Below the pieces are notes generated by a model. The model was not told the DNA's origin and made no database searches. It saw only the letters and a program-made list of their open reading frames with translations. From Streptomyces coeruleorubidus (GTDB lineage Bacteria > Actinomycetota > Actinomycetes > Streptomycetales > Streptomycetaceae), in the NCBI RefSeq assembly GCF_008705135.1, contig NZ_CP023694.1, positions 7,415,001 to 7,479,000 of the forward strand: a stretch of DNA of 64,000 bases, read 5' to 3'. The translations under genes were made by a program, and so were the position numbers. Positions 43,870 to 53,287 of this stretch are shown here, in pieces. Position 1 is the first letter of the stretch, and each line of letters opens with the position of its first letter.

Positions 43870-45528
43870 ATGCGCATCCTTGGTATCAACGCCCTGTTTC
43901 ACGACCCGGCCGCAGCTCTCGTCGTCGACGGCCACACGGTGGCGGCCGCGGAGGAGGAGCGCTTCAGCCGGCGCAAGCACGGCAAGCGCCCGCTGCCGTT
44001 CTCCGCGTGGGAACTGCCCGAGCTGTCCGCCCGCTGGTGCCTGGAGCAGGCGGGCCTGCGGCCCGGCGACCTGGACGCCGTCACCTACTCCTTCGACCCG
44101 AAGCTCGCCCGGCCCGCCCGCGACATGGGCCTGAACGACCCCTGGGACCCGCTGCGCCTGGAGTACGCGCGCCGCGCTCCCGAGTTCCTCGCCGAGGCCC
44201 TGCCCGGCCTCGACCCCGAACGGGTCGTCTTCGTCCCCCACCACGTCGCGCACGCCGCCTCCGCCGGGCCCGCCTCCCCGCACTCCGACAGCGCCGTCCT
44301 CGTCCTGGACGGCCGCGGCGAGGCCGCCTCCCACCTGGCCGGCCGCTACCGCGACGGCAAGCTCGACACCCTCGCCACGCAGGCACTGCCCGACTCACTC
44401 GGCCTGGTCTACGAGGACCTCACCGAACACCTCGGCTTCCTGCGCAGCAGCGACGAGTACAAGGTGATGGCCCTCGCCTCCTACGGCACCCCGCGCTTCC
44501 TGCCGCAGCTGCGGCAGTACGTCCACCCCACCGGCCAGGGCGGATTCCGCGCCCACGGCGTCGACTGGGTGTCCTTCGCCCCGCCCCGCGCCAAGGGCGA
44601 ACCCTGGAACCAGGACCACGCCGACCTCGCCGCGAGCACCCAGGCCGTCCTGGAAGAGGTCCTGCTGGAGCTCGTGCACTGGCTGCACCGCGAGGCCGGG
44701 GGCGAGGCACTCACGATGGCCGGGGGCGTCGCCCTCAACTGCGTCGCCAACTCGAAGATCGTGGCCAAGGGCCCGTACCGGGACGTGTGGGTGCAGCCCG
44801 CCGCCGGGGACGCCGGCACCGCGCTCGGCGGCGCGCTGCACCTCGCTGCGACGGAGACCGAACAGCTCGACCCCATGCCCGGCGCCGCCCTCGGCCGCGG
44901 CTGGAGCGACGACGAACTGCGCGCCTGGCTCGACACGGCGGCGATCCCCTACGAGAAGCCCGACGACATCGCCGAGACCGTGGCCGAGGAACTGGCCCGC
45001 GACGGTGTCGTCGCCTGGTTCCAGGGCCGCAGCGAGTACGGGCCGCGCGCCCTCGGGCACCGCTCCCTGCTCGCCCACCCCGGCCGCGCCGAGAACCTGG
45101 AACGCCTCAACCACGTCAAGGGCCGCGAGGAGTTCCGGCCCGTCGCCCCGATGGTGCTCGCCGACCGCGCCGCCGACCTGTTCTCCGGCGGCCCGCTGCC
45201 CAGCCCGTACATGCTGTTCGTGCACGACGTCGCCCAGGAGTGGCGGGATCGCGTCCCCGCCGTCGTGCACGTCGACGGCACCGCCCGGATCCAGACCGTC
45301 GAGGAACGGCGCGAACCGCTGGTGGCGCGGATGCTGCGGGCCTTCGAGCAGCGCACCGGACTGCCCGTCGTCGTCAACACCAGCCTCAACACCGCCGGGC
45401 GGCCCATGGTCGACGACCCGCGCGACGCCCTGGAGTGCTTCGGCTCCGCGCCCGTCGACCTGCTGGCCATCGGCCCGTACGCGGTCCGCCGGGGGCGGAT
45501 GTTCGACGCGGGGAGGGCAGCGGCATGA
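43870..45528 (+). CDS. O-carbamoyltransferase, NodU/TobZ family
   Basis: A 552-residue enzyme that transfers a carbamoyl group from carbamoyl phosphate to a sugar hydroxyl. The N-terminal Kae1-like domain has LGINALFHDPAAALV, the metal-binding VPHHVAHAASA, and SSDEYKVMALASYG; the C-terminal YrdC-like part has SEYGPRALGHRSLLA and KGREEFRPVAPMV. ATG at 43870 precedes MRILGIN, the usual start. It opens the densely coupled gene run, so the carbamoyl group should decorate the glycan made here. Confidence 0.92.
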   Translation: MRILGINALFHDPAAALVVDGHTVAAAEEERFSRRKHGKRPLPFSAWELPELSARWCLEQAGLRPGDLDAVTYSFDPKLARPARDMGLNDPWDPLRLEYARRAPEFLAEALPGLDPERVVFVPHHVAHAASAGPASPHSDSAVLVLDGRGEAASHLAGRYRDGKLDTLATQALPDSLGLVYEDLTEHLGFLRSSDEYKVMALASYGTPRFLPQLRQYVHPTGQGGFRAHGVDWVSFAPPRAKGEPWNQDHADLAASTQAVLEEVLLELVHWLHREAGGEALTMAGGVALNCVANSKIVAKGPYRDVWVQPAAGDAGTALGGALHLAATETEQLDPMPGAALGRGWSDDELRAWLDTAAIPYEKPDDIAETVAEELARDGVVAWFQGRSEYGPRALGHRSLLAHPGRAENLERLNHVKGREEFRPVAPMVLADRAADLFSGGPLPSPYMLFVHDVAQEWRDRVPAVVHVDGTARIQTVEERREPLVARMLRAFEQRTGLPVVVNTSLNTAGRPMVDDPRDALECFGSAPVDLLAIGPYAVRRGRMFDAGRAAA

Positions 45529-46523
45529 CCTCGTACGCCGTCGTCATCCCCACCCTCGTACGGGACACCCTCGCCGACTGTCTCGCCGCGCTCGCCGCCG
45601 CGACCGGGCCGCGCCCCGAGCAGATCGTCCTCGTCGACGACCGGCCCGAGCCCGAACCCGGAACGCTGGACCACCCGTTGAGCGTCCTCGGCGACCTGCG
45701 GGAACGCACCACCGTGCTGACCGGCGGCGGACGCGGGCCCGCCGCCGCCCGCAACACCGGGCTGCGGGCCGTGACCGCGCCGTGGACCGTGTTCCTCGAC
45801 GACGACGTCCAGGTCGGACCGCACTGGGCCGGCCAACTGGCCGAGGACCTCGCCGAGACGACGCCCGACATCGCCGGCGTCCAGGGCGACATCACCGTCC
45901 CCCTGCCCGGCGAACGCCGCCCCACCGACTGGGAACGCGGCACCGCCGGACTCGCCCGCGCCCACTGGATCACCGCCGACATGGCCTACCGCACCGACGC
46001 GCTCAAGCAGGCCGGCGGCTTCGACGAACGCTTCCGGCGCGCCTTCCGCGAGGACGCCGACCTCGCGCTGCGCCTCCTCGACGCGGGCTGGCGCATCCGG
46101 CAGGGCCGCCGCACCACCCGCCACCCCGTGCGCCCCGCCTCCCGCTGGGTGTCCGTGCGCCAGCAGCGCGGCAACGCCGACGACGCCCTCATGCGGCAGC
46201 TCCACGGACCCGACTGGTGGGACAAGGCCGTCGCGCCGCGCGGCCGGATCCGCAAGCACGCGGCGATCACCACCGCGGGCGTCGCCGCGTGCGCCCTCGC
46301 CGCCACCGGACACGGCCGGGCCGCCGCGGCCTGCGCGCTCGGCTGGGCGGCCGGCACCGCGGAGTTCGCCCGGGCCCGCATCGCGCCCGGCCCGCGCACC
46401 CGCGACGAGGTGACGACCATGCTGGCGACCAGCGTGCTCATCCCGCCCGCCGCGACCTGGCACCGGCTGACCGGCGCCTTGCGCCACCGCCATGCCCCCT
46501 CCTGGCAGGAGGTGGCACGATGA
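45525..46523 (+). CDS. Glycosyltransferase family 2
   Basis: A 332-residue GT-A transferase: AVVIPTLVRDTL at the N-terminus, IVLVDDRPEP, the metal motif LDDDVQ (a DXD variant), and EDADLALRLLDAGWRI as ED motif. Two short hydrophobic segments near 245-285 suggest membrane association. It overlaps both neighbours by four bases (ATGA). Confidence 0.9.
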   Translation: MTSYAVVIPTLVRDTLADCLAALAAATGPRPEQIVLVDDRPEPEPGTLDHPLSVLGDLRERTTVLTGGGRGPAAARNTGLRAVTAPWTVFLDDDVQVGPHWAGQLAEDLAETTPDIAGVQGDITVPLPGERRPTDWERGTAGLARAHWITADMAYRTDALKQAGGFDERFRRAFREDADLALRLLDAGWRIRQGRRTTRHPVRPASRWVSVRQQRGNADDALMRQLHGPDWWDKAVAPRGRIRKHAAITTAGVAACALAATGHGRAAAACALGWAAGTAEFARARIAPGPRTRDEVTTMLATSVLIPPAATWHRLTGALRHRHAPSWQEVAR

Positions 46524-47119
46524 GCCCGGTCAAGGCAGTGCTGTTCGACCGCGACGGCACCCTCGTCCACGACGTCCCCTACAACGCCGACCCCGACCGC
46601 GTACACCCCGTCGAGGGCGCCCGCGAGGCGCTCGCCCTGCTGCGCGCACGCGGCATCCGCACCGGCGTCGTCACCAACCAGTCCGGTGTCGCGCGCGGGC
46701 TGCTCACCGACACCGACGTCCGCCGCGTCAACCACCGCGTCGACGAACTCCTCGGCCCGTTCGACGTGTTCGCCGTCTGCCCGCACGGCCCCGACGACGG
46801 CTGCCACTGCCGCAAGCCTCAGCCCGGCATGGTGCTGTGGGCGGCCGGGCGGATCTGCACCAACCCCGCCGACCTCGTCGTCATCGGCGACATCGGCGCC
46901 GACGTGGAGGCCGCCCGCCGCGCCGGAGCCCACGGCATCCTCGTCCCCAACGGGCAGACCCGGCCCGAGGAGACCGCGGACGCGGACCACGTGGCCCCGG
47001 ACCTGCTGACCGCCGTCCGCGCCGTCCTGGACGGACCGCCCAAGGGCCGCGTCCTCGCCGACGAACGCCCGATCCAGGAGGCCTACACCGCCGACTCGGG
47101 GCAGGGGAGGGACGCGTGA
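46520..47119 (+). CDS. gmhB: HAD-family heptose bisphosphate phosphatase (GmhB-like)
   Basis: A 199-residue HAD phosphatase. Motif I is FDRDGTLV, motif II TNQSGVARG, and the zinc-binding loop CPHGPDDGCHCRKPQPGM is characteristic of D-glycero-D-manno-heptose-1,7-bisphosphate 7-phosphatase. The C-terminal 20 residues are extra. Together with the GmhA- and HldE-like genes it implies synthesis of a nucleotide heptose. Overlaps neighbours by four bases. Confidence 0.88.
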   Translation: MSPVKAVLFDRDGTLVHDVPYNADPDRVHPVEGAREALALLRARGIRTGVVTNQSGVARGLLTDTDVRRVNHRVDELLGPFDVFAVCPHGPDDGCHCRKPQPGMVLWAAGRICTNPADLVVIGDIGADVEAARRAGAHGILVPNGQTRPEETADADHVAPDLLTAVRAVLDGPPKGRVLADERPIQEAYTADSGQGRDA

Positions 47120-48108
47120 AGGCACTCGTCACCCGACTCGACAGCTTCGGCGACGTCCTGCTCGCCGGACCCGCGATCCGCGCGGTCGCCGCCCGCGCCG
47201 ACACCGTCACCCTGCTGTGCGGACCGCGCGGCGCGCCCGCCGCCCGGCTGCTGCCGGGTGTCGACGACGTCCTCGTGTGGGACGCGCCCTGGGTGGGCTT
47301 CACGCCCCCGCCCGTCGGCCGCGGCGAGGTCGAGCTGCTCATCGACACCATCGACGCGGACAGCGCACTCGTCCTCACCTCCTTCCACCAGTCGCCCCTG
47401 CCGACCGCCCTGCTGCTGCGCCTGGCCGGCGTGGACTTCATCGCCGCCGACAGCGAGGACTACCCCGGCTCCCTCCTCGACGTCCGCCACCACCGCGCGC
47501 CGCACGCCCACGAGGTCGAGGCCGCGCTCGACCTCGCCGAGGCCGCCGGGTTCCCGCCGGCCGACGACGGCCGGCCCCGGGTGCTCCCGCCGCCCGACAC
47601 CGCCGGGCTCACCGGCCCGGAGCCGTACGTCGTCCTGCACCCCGGCGCCAGCGTCCCCGCCCGCGCCTGGAGCCCCGACCGCTGCGCCGGGGCGGCGCGC
47701 GACCTGGCCGCCGCCGGGCACCGCGTGGTGGTCACCGGCGGCGCGGGGGAGAGGGACCTGACCTCGTACGTCGTCGGCTCGCACGCCCTCGACCTCGGCG
47801 GCCGCACCGGGGCCGTGGAACTGGCCGGCGTCCTCGCGGGCGCCGGCGCCGTCGTCACCGGCAACACCGGCCCCGCCCATCTCGCCGCCGCCGTCGGCAC
47901 CCCGGTCGTGTCCCTGTTCGCCCCGGTCGTCCCCGCCGAGCGCTGGCGGCCCTACGGCGTCCCGTACGTGCTGCTCGGCGACCAGGACGCCCCGTGCGCC
48001 GGCAGCAGGGCACGGGAATGCCCCGTCCCGGGCCATCCCTGCCTGGACACGGTCACCGCGCACGACGTCGTGAACGCCGTCGAGAAGCTGATGGGGGAGG
48101 CGGCATGA
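47116..48108 (+). CDS. Glycosyltransferase family 9 (heptosyltransferase-like)
   Basis: A 330-residue GT-B transferase of the lipopolysaccharide heptosyltransferase family: TRLDSFGDVLLAGPAIRAV at the N-terminus, VVLHPGASVPARAW for the donor site, and GNTGPAHLAAAVGTPVVSLF near the C-terminus. Gram-positives lack lipopolysaccharide, so the acceptor must be another surface glycan or lipid. GTG at 47116 overlaps the upstream stop. Confidence 0.9.
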   Translation: MKALVTRLDSFGDVLLAGPAIRAVAARADTVTLLCGPRGAPAARLLPGVDDVLVWDAPWVGFTPPPVGRGEVELLIDTIDADSALVLTSFHQSPLPTALLLRLAGVDFIAADSEDYPGSLLDVRHHRAPHAHEVEAALDLAEAAGFPPADDGRPRVLPPPDTAGLTGPEPYVVLHPGASVPARAWSPDRCAGAARDLAAAGHRVVVTGGAGERDLTSYVVGSHALDLGGRTGAVELAGVLAGAGAVVTGNTGPAHLAAAVGTPVVSLFAPVVPAERWRPYGVPYVLLGDQDAPCAGSRARECPVPGHPCLDTVTAHDVVNAVEKLMGEAA

Positions 48109-49055
48109 GGATCCTGCTCTGGCACGTGCACGGGTCGTGGACCACCGCCTTCGTGCAGGGCCCGCACACCTACATCCTCCCCGTCACCCCCGACCGGGGC
48201 CCCGACGGACTCGGCCGCGCCCGCACCTGGGACTGGCCCGACTCGGTCGTCGAAGTGCCGCCGGAGCGGCTGCGGGACGAGGAGATCGACGTCGTCGTGG
48301 TGCAACGCCCGCACGAACTCGCCCTGGTCGACCGGTGGCTGGGCCGCCGCCCGCCGCTGGTGTACCTGGAGCACAACGCCCCGCACGGCGACGTGCCCGA
48401 CACCCGCCACCCGGCCGCGGACATCCCCGGCGTCACCCTCGTTCACGTCACGCACTTCAACCGCCTGATGTGGGACGCGGGTCCGACGCCGAGCACCGTC
48501 ATCGAGCACGGCATCGTCGATCCCGGGCCGCTGTGGACCGGTGAGCTCGAACGCGCCGCCGTCGCCGTCAACGAGCCGCTGCGGCGCGGCCGTACCACCG
48601 GCACCGACCTGCTGCCGCACTTCGCCGAAGCGGCCCCGCTGGACGTCTTCGGCATGGGCACCGAGGGCCTCGCCGGCCACCTCGGCATCCCCGCCGACCG
48701 CTGCCGCTCCCATGAACTCACCCAGGACGAACTCCACTCGGCCATGGCGCGGCGACGCGTCTACGTCCACCCCGTCCGCTGGACCTCCCTCGGGCTGTCC
48801 CTGCTGGAGGCGATGCACCTGGGCATGCCCGTGGTCGCGCTCGCCACCACGGAGGTCACCGAGGCCGTACCGCCCGGCGCCGGAGTGGTCTCCAACCGGA
48901 TCGACGAACTGACCCGCGCCGTACGGGACTTCGTCGCAGACCCGCTGCACGCGCGCATGGTCGGCGAGGGAGCACGGGCGGCTGCGCTCGCCCGCTACGG
49001 GCTGTCCCGCTTCCTGGACGACTGGGAGCGGCTGCTGAAGGAGGTGGCCCGATGA
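48105..49055 (+). CDS. Glycosyltransferase family 1/4-like protein
   Basis: A 316-residue GT-B protein. The C-terminal half carries the transferase pattern YVHPVRWTSLGLSLLEAMHLGMPVVALATTEVTEAV, close to the ES-E motif of GT4 with serine-leucine replacing the first glutamate. The N-terminal domain begins MRILLWHVHGSWTT. It overlaps both neighbours by four bases. Donor and acceptor are not readable. Confidence 0.88.
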   Translation: MRILLWHVHGSWTTAFVQGPHTYILPVTPDRGPDGLGRARTWDWPDSVVEVPPERLRDEEIDVVVVQRPHELALVDRWLGRRPPLVYLEHNAPHGDVPDTRHPAADIPGVTLVHVTHFNRLMWDAGPTPSTVIEHGIVDPGPLWTGELERAAVAVNEPLRRGRTTGTDLLPHFAEAAPLDVFGMGTEGLAGHLGIPADRCRSHELTQDELHSAMARRRVYVHPVRWTSLGLSLLEAMHLGMPVVALATTEVTEAVPPGAGVVSNRIDELTRAVRDFVADPLHARMVGEGARAAALARYGLSRFLDDWERLLKEVAR

Positions 49056-50269
49056 GGATCGCCATGGTCTCCGAGCACGCGAGCCCCCTCGCCGCGCTCG
49101 GCGGCGTCGACGCAGGCGGCCAGAACGTGTACGTGGCCCGCCTGAGCGAGGAACTGGCCCGGCGCGGCCACGACGTGACGGTCTACACCCGCCGCGACGC
49201 GGCCGACCTGCCCGACCGGGTGCCGCTGCCCGGCGGCGCCGTCGTCGAGCACGTGCCCGCCGGACCGGCCGAGCCCGTCCCCAAGGACGAACTGTTCCCG
49301 TACATGCCCGGCTTCGGCGCCTGGCTGGCGCGCGCCTGGACCGACGAGCCGCCGGACGTGGTGCACGCCCACTTCTGGATGTCCGGCATGGCCGCGCGGA
49401 TCGGCGCCCACCCGCACGGCGTGCCCGTCGTGCAGACCTTCCACGCCCTGGGCACCGTCAAGCGCCGTCATCAGGGCCGGCTCGACACCAGCCCGCCCGA
49501 ACGCGTCGGCATCGAGCGGCAGATCGGCCGCGGCTGCGCCCGCGTCCTGGCCACCTGCACTGACGAGGTGCACGAACTGGCCGAGCTGGGCGTGCCGCGC
49601 CGCCAGGTGTCCGTGGTGCCCTGCGGCGTGGACGCCGAGCAGTTCCGCCCCGGGGTACCGCCCGACGGCGTCCCGGCACGCCGCGAGCGGCACCGGCTGC
49701 TCGCCTGCGGCCGCCTCGTCCCGCGCAAGGGCTACGACCAGGCCGTACGGGCCCTCGCCGGGATCCCGGACGCCGAACTCCTCATCGCGGGCGGACCGGC
49801 CGCCGACCGGCTCGCCGACGACCCCGAGGCGCGGCGGCTGCGGCGGCTCGCGCGGAGCGTCGGCGTGGCCGACCGGGTCCGGTTGCTCGGCGCGGTCGAC
49901 CCGGCCGCCATGCCCGCCCTGATCGGCAGCGCCGACCTGGTGCTGTGCACCCCGGTCTACGAGCCGTTCGGCATCGTGCCGCTGGAGGCGATGGCCTGCG
50001 GCGTGCCCGTCGTCGCCACCGACGTCGGCGGCCACCGCGACAGCGTCGCCGAGGGCACCACGGGCCGGCTCGTCCCGCCGCAGGACTCCGAGTCGGTCGC
50101 GGCCGCCGTACGCGAACTCCTCACCGACGACGCGCTGCGCCGCCGCTACGGCGGCGCAGGCCGCGAACGCGTCCTCGCCCACTACACCTGGCGGCGCGTC
50201 GCCGACGGCGTCGAGCAGGTCCACCGCCAGGTCCTCGCCGGACACGCACAGCAGAAGGAGGTGGCGTGA
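49052..50269 (+). CDS. Glycosyltransferase family 4
   Basis: A 405-residue retaining GT-B transferase. N-terminal ALGGVDAGGQNVYVARL and VHAHFWMSG are typical of GT4 (sucrose-synthase/MshA-like); the C-terminal motif is PVYEPFGIVPLEAMACGVPVVATDVGG, with an intact EPFG...E pair. Overlaps the upstream gene by four bases and shares one base with the next start (TGATG). Confidence 0.92.
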   Translation: MRIAMVSEHASPLAALGGVDAGGQNVYVARLSEELARRGHDVTVYTRRDAADLPDRVPLPGGAVVEHVPAGPAEPVPKDELFPYMPGFGAWLARAWTDEPPDVVHAHFWMSGMAARIGAHPHGVPVVQTFHALGTVKRRHQGRLDTSPPERVGIERQIGRGCARVLATCTDEVHELAELGVPRRQVSVVPCGVDAEQFRPGVPPDGVPARRERHRLLACGRLVPRKGYDQAVRALAGIPDAELLIAGGPAADRLADDPEARRLRRLARSVGVADRVRLLGAVDPAAMPALIGSADLVLCTPVYEPFGIVPLEAMACGVPVVATDVGGHRDSVAEGTTGRLVPPQDSESVAAAVRELLTDDALRRRYGGAGRERVLAHYTWRRVADGVEQVHRQVLAGHAQQKEVA

Positions 50270-50871
50270 TGACCGTGCACCCGCCCGTCACCGGGCACTG
50301 CGACGAACTCCAGGACGCCCTGACCGCGTTCCGCGCCTCGGCCCACATCACCGAGCGGTGGGGCGAGCGCCTGGCGGCCGTGCTCACCGGCGGCGGCCGG
50401 CTGCTGGCCGCGGGCAACGGCGGCAGCGCGGCCCAGGCCCAGCACCTGACCGCCGAACTCGTCGGCCGCTACCGCGACGACCGGCCCGCCTTCTCCGCGC
50501 TCGCCCTGCACGCCGACACCTCCAGCACCACCGCCATCGCCAACGACTACGGCGTGGACGAGGTGTTCGCCCGCCAGGTGCGCGCCCACGGCCGCCCCGG
50601 CGACCTCCTGATGCTGCTGTCCACGTCCGGCGCCAGCGCCAACCTGCTGTCCGCCGCGGACGCCGCCCGCGCGGCCGGCATGCGGGTGTGGGCCCTCACC
50701 GGCCCCGCGCCCAACCCGCTGATGGCGGGCAGCGACGAGTCCCTGTGCGTCGAGGCGCCGACCGGGGCCACCGTTCAGGAACTCCACCTGGTGGCGGTGC
50801 ACATGGTGTGCGCGGCGTTCGACGCGGCGGTGGAACGCGGTGCACGGCGCGACGGCGACGGCAGGAGGTGA
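50269..50871 (+). CDS. gmhA: Sedoheptulose-7-phosphate isomerase (GmhA-like SIS protein)
   Basis: A 200-residue SIS-domain protein. The substrate loop LLAAGNGGSAAQAQHLTAELVGRY and LLSTSGASANLLSAADAARAAG match phosphoheptose isomerase, which converts sedoheptulose 7-phosphate to D-glycero-D-manno-heptose 7-phosphate. ATG at 50269 and GTG at 50266 are both possible starts. First step of the heptose branch in this locus. Confidence 0.88.
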   Translation: MTVHPPVTGHCDELQDALTAFRASAHITERWGERLAAVLTGGGRLLAAGNGGSAAQAQHLTAELVGRYRDDRPAFSALALHADTSSTTAIANDYGVDEVFARQVRAHGRPGDLLMLLSTSGASANLLSAADAARAAGMRVWALTGPAPNPLMAGSDESLCVEAPTGATVQELHLVAVHMVCAAFDAAVERGARRDGDGRR

Positions 50872-50872
50872 C

Positions 50873-52237
50873 ATGAACGGCAAGGCACCGCTCGTCGTCG
50901 TCGGTGACGCGCTGCTCGACCGGGACGTGACCGGCCGCGCCGAACGGCTCGCGCCCGACGCGCCCGTGCCGGTCGTCGACGACTGCGGGGAGCGGACCCG
51001 GCCCGGCGGCGCGGCACTCGCCGCCTACCTCGCGGCCCGCGACGGCCGCGACGTCACGCTGGTGGCGGGAGTGGGCGACGACCCGGCCAGCCGCGCACTG
51101 CGCCGCCTCCTGGAACCCTGGCTCACCCTCGTCCCGCTGCCCCTGACCGGCCCCCTGTCCGAGAAGACCCGCGTCCTCGCGCAGGACCGCCCGGTGGTCC
51201 GTCTGGACCGCGGCGCGGGCCGCACCCGCGAGGCCACCGACGCCGCCCGCGAAGCCGTCCGCTCCGCGCCCGCCGTCCTGGTCTCCGACTACGGCCGCGG
51301 CACCGCCGACGCCCTCCGCGACGTCCTCGCCGCCCGCCCGCCGCTGGTCTGGGACCCGCACCCGCGGGGCGGTCCGCCCGTGCCCGGCACCCGGCTGGTG
51401 ACACCGGCCGAGAAGGAGGCCCACGGCCTCGCCCCGCAGGACGGCACCGCGCGCCGTGACCTGCACGCCGCCGCCCACAGCGCCGCAGCCCTCGTACGGC
51501 ACTGGCGGGCCGCCGCCGTCGCGGTCACCCTCGGCGCCCGCGGTGCCCTGCTGTCCTACGGGGAGCACCCGCTGCTCGTCCCCGCGCCCGCCGCACACCC
51601 CGGCGACAGCTGCGGGGCCGGCGACCGGTTCGCCGCGACGGCCGCCGGGCTGCTCGCCGACGGGGTCCTGGTCGCCGAGGCCGTCGAGGGCGCCGTCGCC
51701 GCGGCGAGCGGATTCGTCGCACAAGGCGGCGCGGCCGCCGTACCGAGCGCGGACGCCGAACCGGCACCGCCGCCCGGTGATGACGACCCGCACGCGCTGG
51801 CCGCCCGGACCCGCGCCGCCCACGGCACGGTCGTCGCCGCCGGCGGCTGCTTCGACCTGCTGCACGCCGGACACGTCGGCCTGCTCCAGGCCGCCCGGCG
51901 GCTCGGCGACTGCCTCGTGGTGTGCGTCAACTCGGACGAGTCGGTACGGCGCCGCAAGGGCGGTGGCCGCCCGGTCAACCCGCTCGCCGACCGGGTCCGG
52001 GTCCTGCGCGCCCTGGCCTGCGTCGACGCGGTCGCCGTCTTCGACGAGGACACCCCCGAACGGCTCCTGGCCGACCTGCGCCCCGACGTCTGGGTCAAGG
52101 GCGGCGACTACGCGGCCGCCGACCTGCCGGAAGCCGCCCTCCTCCAGGAGTGGGGCGGTCAGGCGGTCCTCCTGCCCTACCTCGACGGCCGCTCCTCGAC
52201 GGCCCTCATGGAACGGGCGGCGGAAGGAGCACGATGA
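50873..52237 (+). CDS. hldE: Bifunctional heptose kinase / nucleotidyltransferase (HldE/RfaE-like)
   Basis: A 454-residue fusion. Residues 1 to about 300 are a PfkB-family kinase (VVVGDALLDRDVTGRAERLAPDAPVPVV and the active-site GDSCGAGDRF at 244-253). From about 320 comes a cytidylyltransferase-like domain (GCFDLLHAGHVGLLQAARRLGD, VNSDESVRRRKG, DVWVKGGDY). In Gram-negatives HldE phosphorylates heptose 7-phosphate and later adenylates it. AGGAGGT precedes ATG 50873. With GmhA and GmhB it completes an ADP-heptose-type pathway. Confidence 0.92.
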   Translation: MNGKAPLVVVGDALLDRDVTGRAERLAPDAPVPVVDDCGERTRPGGAALAAYLAARDGRDVTLVAGVGDDPASRALRRLLEPWLTLVPLPLTGPLSEKTRVLAQDRPVVRLDRGAGRTREATDAAREAVRSAPAVLVSDYGRGTADALRDVLAARPPLVWDPHPRGGPPVPGTRLVTPAEKEAHGLAPQDGTARRDLHAAAHSAAALVRHWRAAAVAVTLGARGALLSYGEHPLLVPAPAAHPGDSCGAGDRFAATAAGLLADGVLVAEAVEGAVAAASGFVAQGGAAAVPSADAEPAPPPGDDDPHALAARTRAAHGTVVAAGGCFDLLHAGHVGLLQAARRLGDCLVVCVNSDESVRRRKGGGRPVNPLADRVRVLRALACVDAVAVFDEDTPERLLADLRPDVWVKGGDYAAADLPEAALLQEWGGQAVLLPYLDGRSSTALMERAAEGAR

Positions 52238-53274
52238 CGCACCCGATGAGCGGGACCGCGGGGGCGGACGCGCAGGCCACAAGGCAGTCTGCTGGCATGA
52301 CACCGGACGCGGCACCCGAGCCGACGACACCCCGCCTCCTGGTCCTCCGGGCCCTGGGCCTCGGCGACCTCCTCGCCGGGGTCCCCGCGCTGCGTGCGCT
52401 CCGGCGGGCCTACCCCAACCACGAGCTCGTGCTGGCCGCCCCCGCCGAGCTGGAGCCGGTCGCCGAGGCGACGGGGGCCGTGGACCGGCTGCTGCCCGCC
52501 TCCGCGCCGGGGCGGGGCGTGCCGCGCTCGCTCGACTGGAGCGGTCCGCCCCCGGACGTCGCCGTCGACCTGCACGGCAACGGACCGCCCAGCCACCGGC
52601 TGCTCATGGAGCTGCGCCCGCTGAAGTTGCTCGCCTTCGCCCACCCGGACACGCCCGAGATCGACGGCCCGCCCTGGTACGCGGAGGAACACGAACGCGA
52701 CCGCTGGTGCCGGCTGCTCCAGGCGTACGGCATCGACGCCGACCCGGGCGACCTGCACCTGCCCCGCCCGCGCACCGCCTCCCCGGCACCCGGCGCGGTC
52801 GTGCTGCACCCCGGCGCCGGGTCACCCGCCCGCTGCTGGCCCGTCGAGCGGTACGCGGCCGTCGCGGACCGGCTGCGCGCCCGTGGCCTGCGGGTCGTCG
52901 TGACCGGCGGCGCCGACGAGAGCGACCTCGTCGCCCGGCTCGCCAAGCAGGCCGGCCTGCCCGACACCGACGTGTTCGGCGGCGGCCTCCCGTTCGGCCG
53001 GCTGGCCGCCCTCGTCGCCGACGCGTACGCCGTGATCAGCGGCGACACCGGCATCGCCCACCTCGCGGTCGCCCACGCCACACGCTCCGTCACCCTCTTC
53101 GGCCCGGTCGCGCCGAGCCGCTGGGGCCCGCCGGCCGGCCCCCGCCACCGCGCGCTGTGGTACGGCCCGGAGGGCGACCCGCACGGCCGCCGCCCCGACC
53201 CCGCGCTCCTGCGCATCACCCCCGACGACGTCCTGCGCGCCGTCGACGAACTGCCCGGCACCCGACACCTCTGA
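52234..53274 (+). CDS. Glycosyltransferase family 9, second heptosyltransferase-like gene
   Basis: A 346-residue GT-B transferase. After about 40 variable residues come LLVLRALGLGDLLAGVPALRAL, VVLHPGAGSPARCWP and SGDTGIAHLAVAHATRSVTLFGP. It is a diverged paralog of the GT9 gene at 47116. ATG at 52234 overlaps the hldE stop; a second ATG 22 codons in is possible. Two heptosyltransferases suggest two heptose transfers. Confidence 0.9.
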   Translation: MTHPMSGTAGADAQATRQSAGMTPDAAPEPTTPRLLVLRALGLGDLLAGVPALRALRRAYPNHELVLAAPAELEPVAEATGAVDRLLPASAPGRGVPRSLDWSGPPPDVAVDLHGNGPPSHRLLMELRPLKLLAFAHPDTPEIDGPPWYAEEHERDRWCRLLQAYGIDADPGDLHLPRPRTASPAPGAVVLHPGAGSPARCWPVERYAAVADRLRARGLRVVVTGGADESDLVARLAKQAGLPDTDVFGGGLPFGRLAALVADAYAVISGDTGIAHLAVAHATRSVTLFGPVAPSRWGPPAGPRHRALWYGPEGDPHGRRPDPALLRITPDDVLRAVDELPGTRHL

Positions 53275-53287
53275 GGGGCACCGCACG

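Noticed and set aside
46001..48000. Possibility that the heptose genes are recent imports from a Gram-negative
   Set aside because: GC content, codon use and ribosome sites are the same as in neighbouring genes, so recent transfer is not supported.
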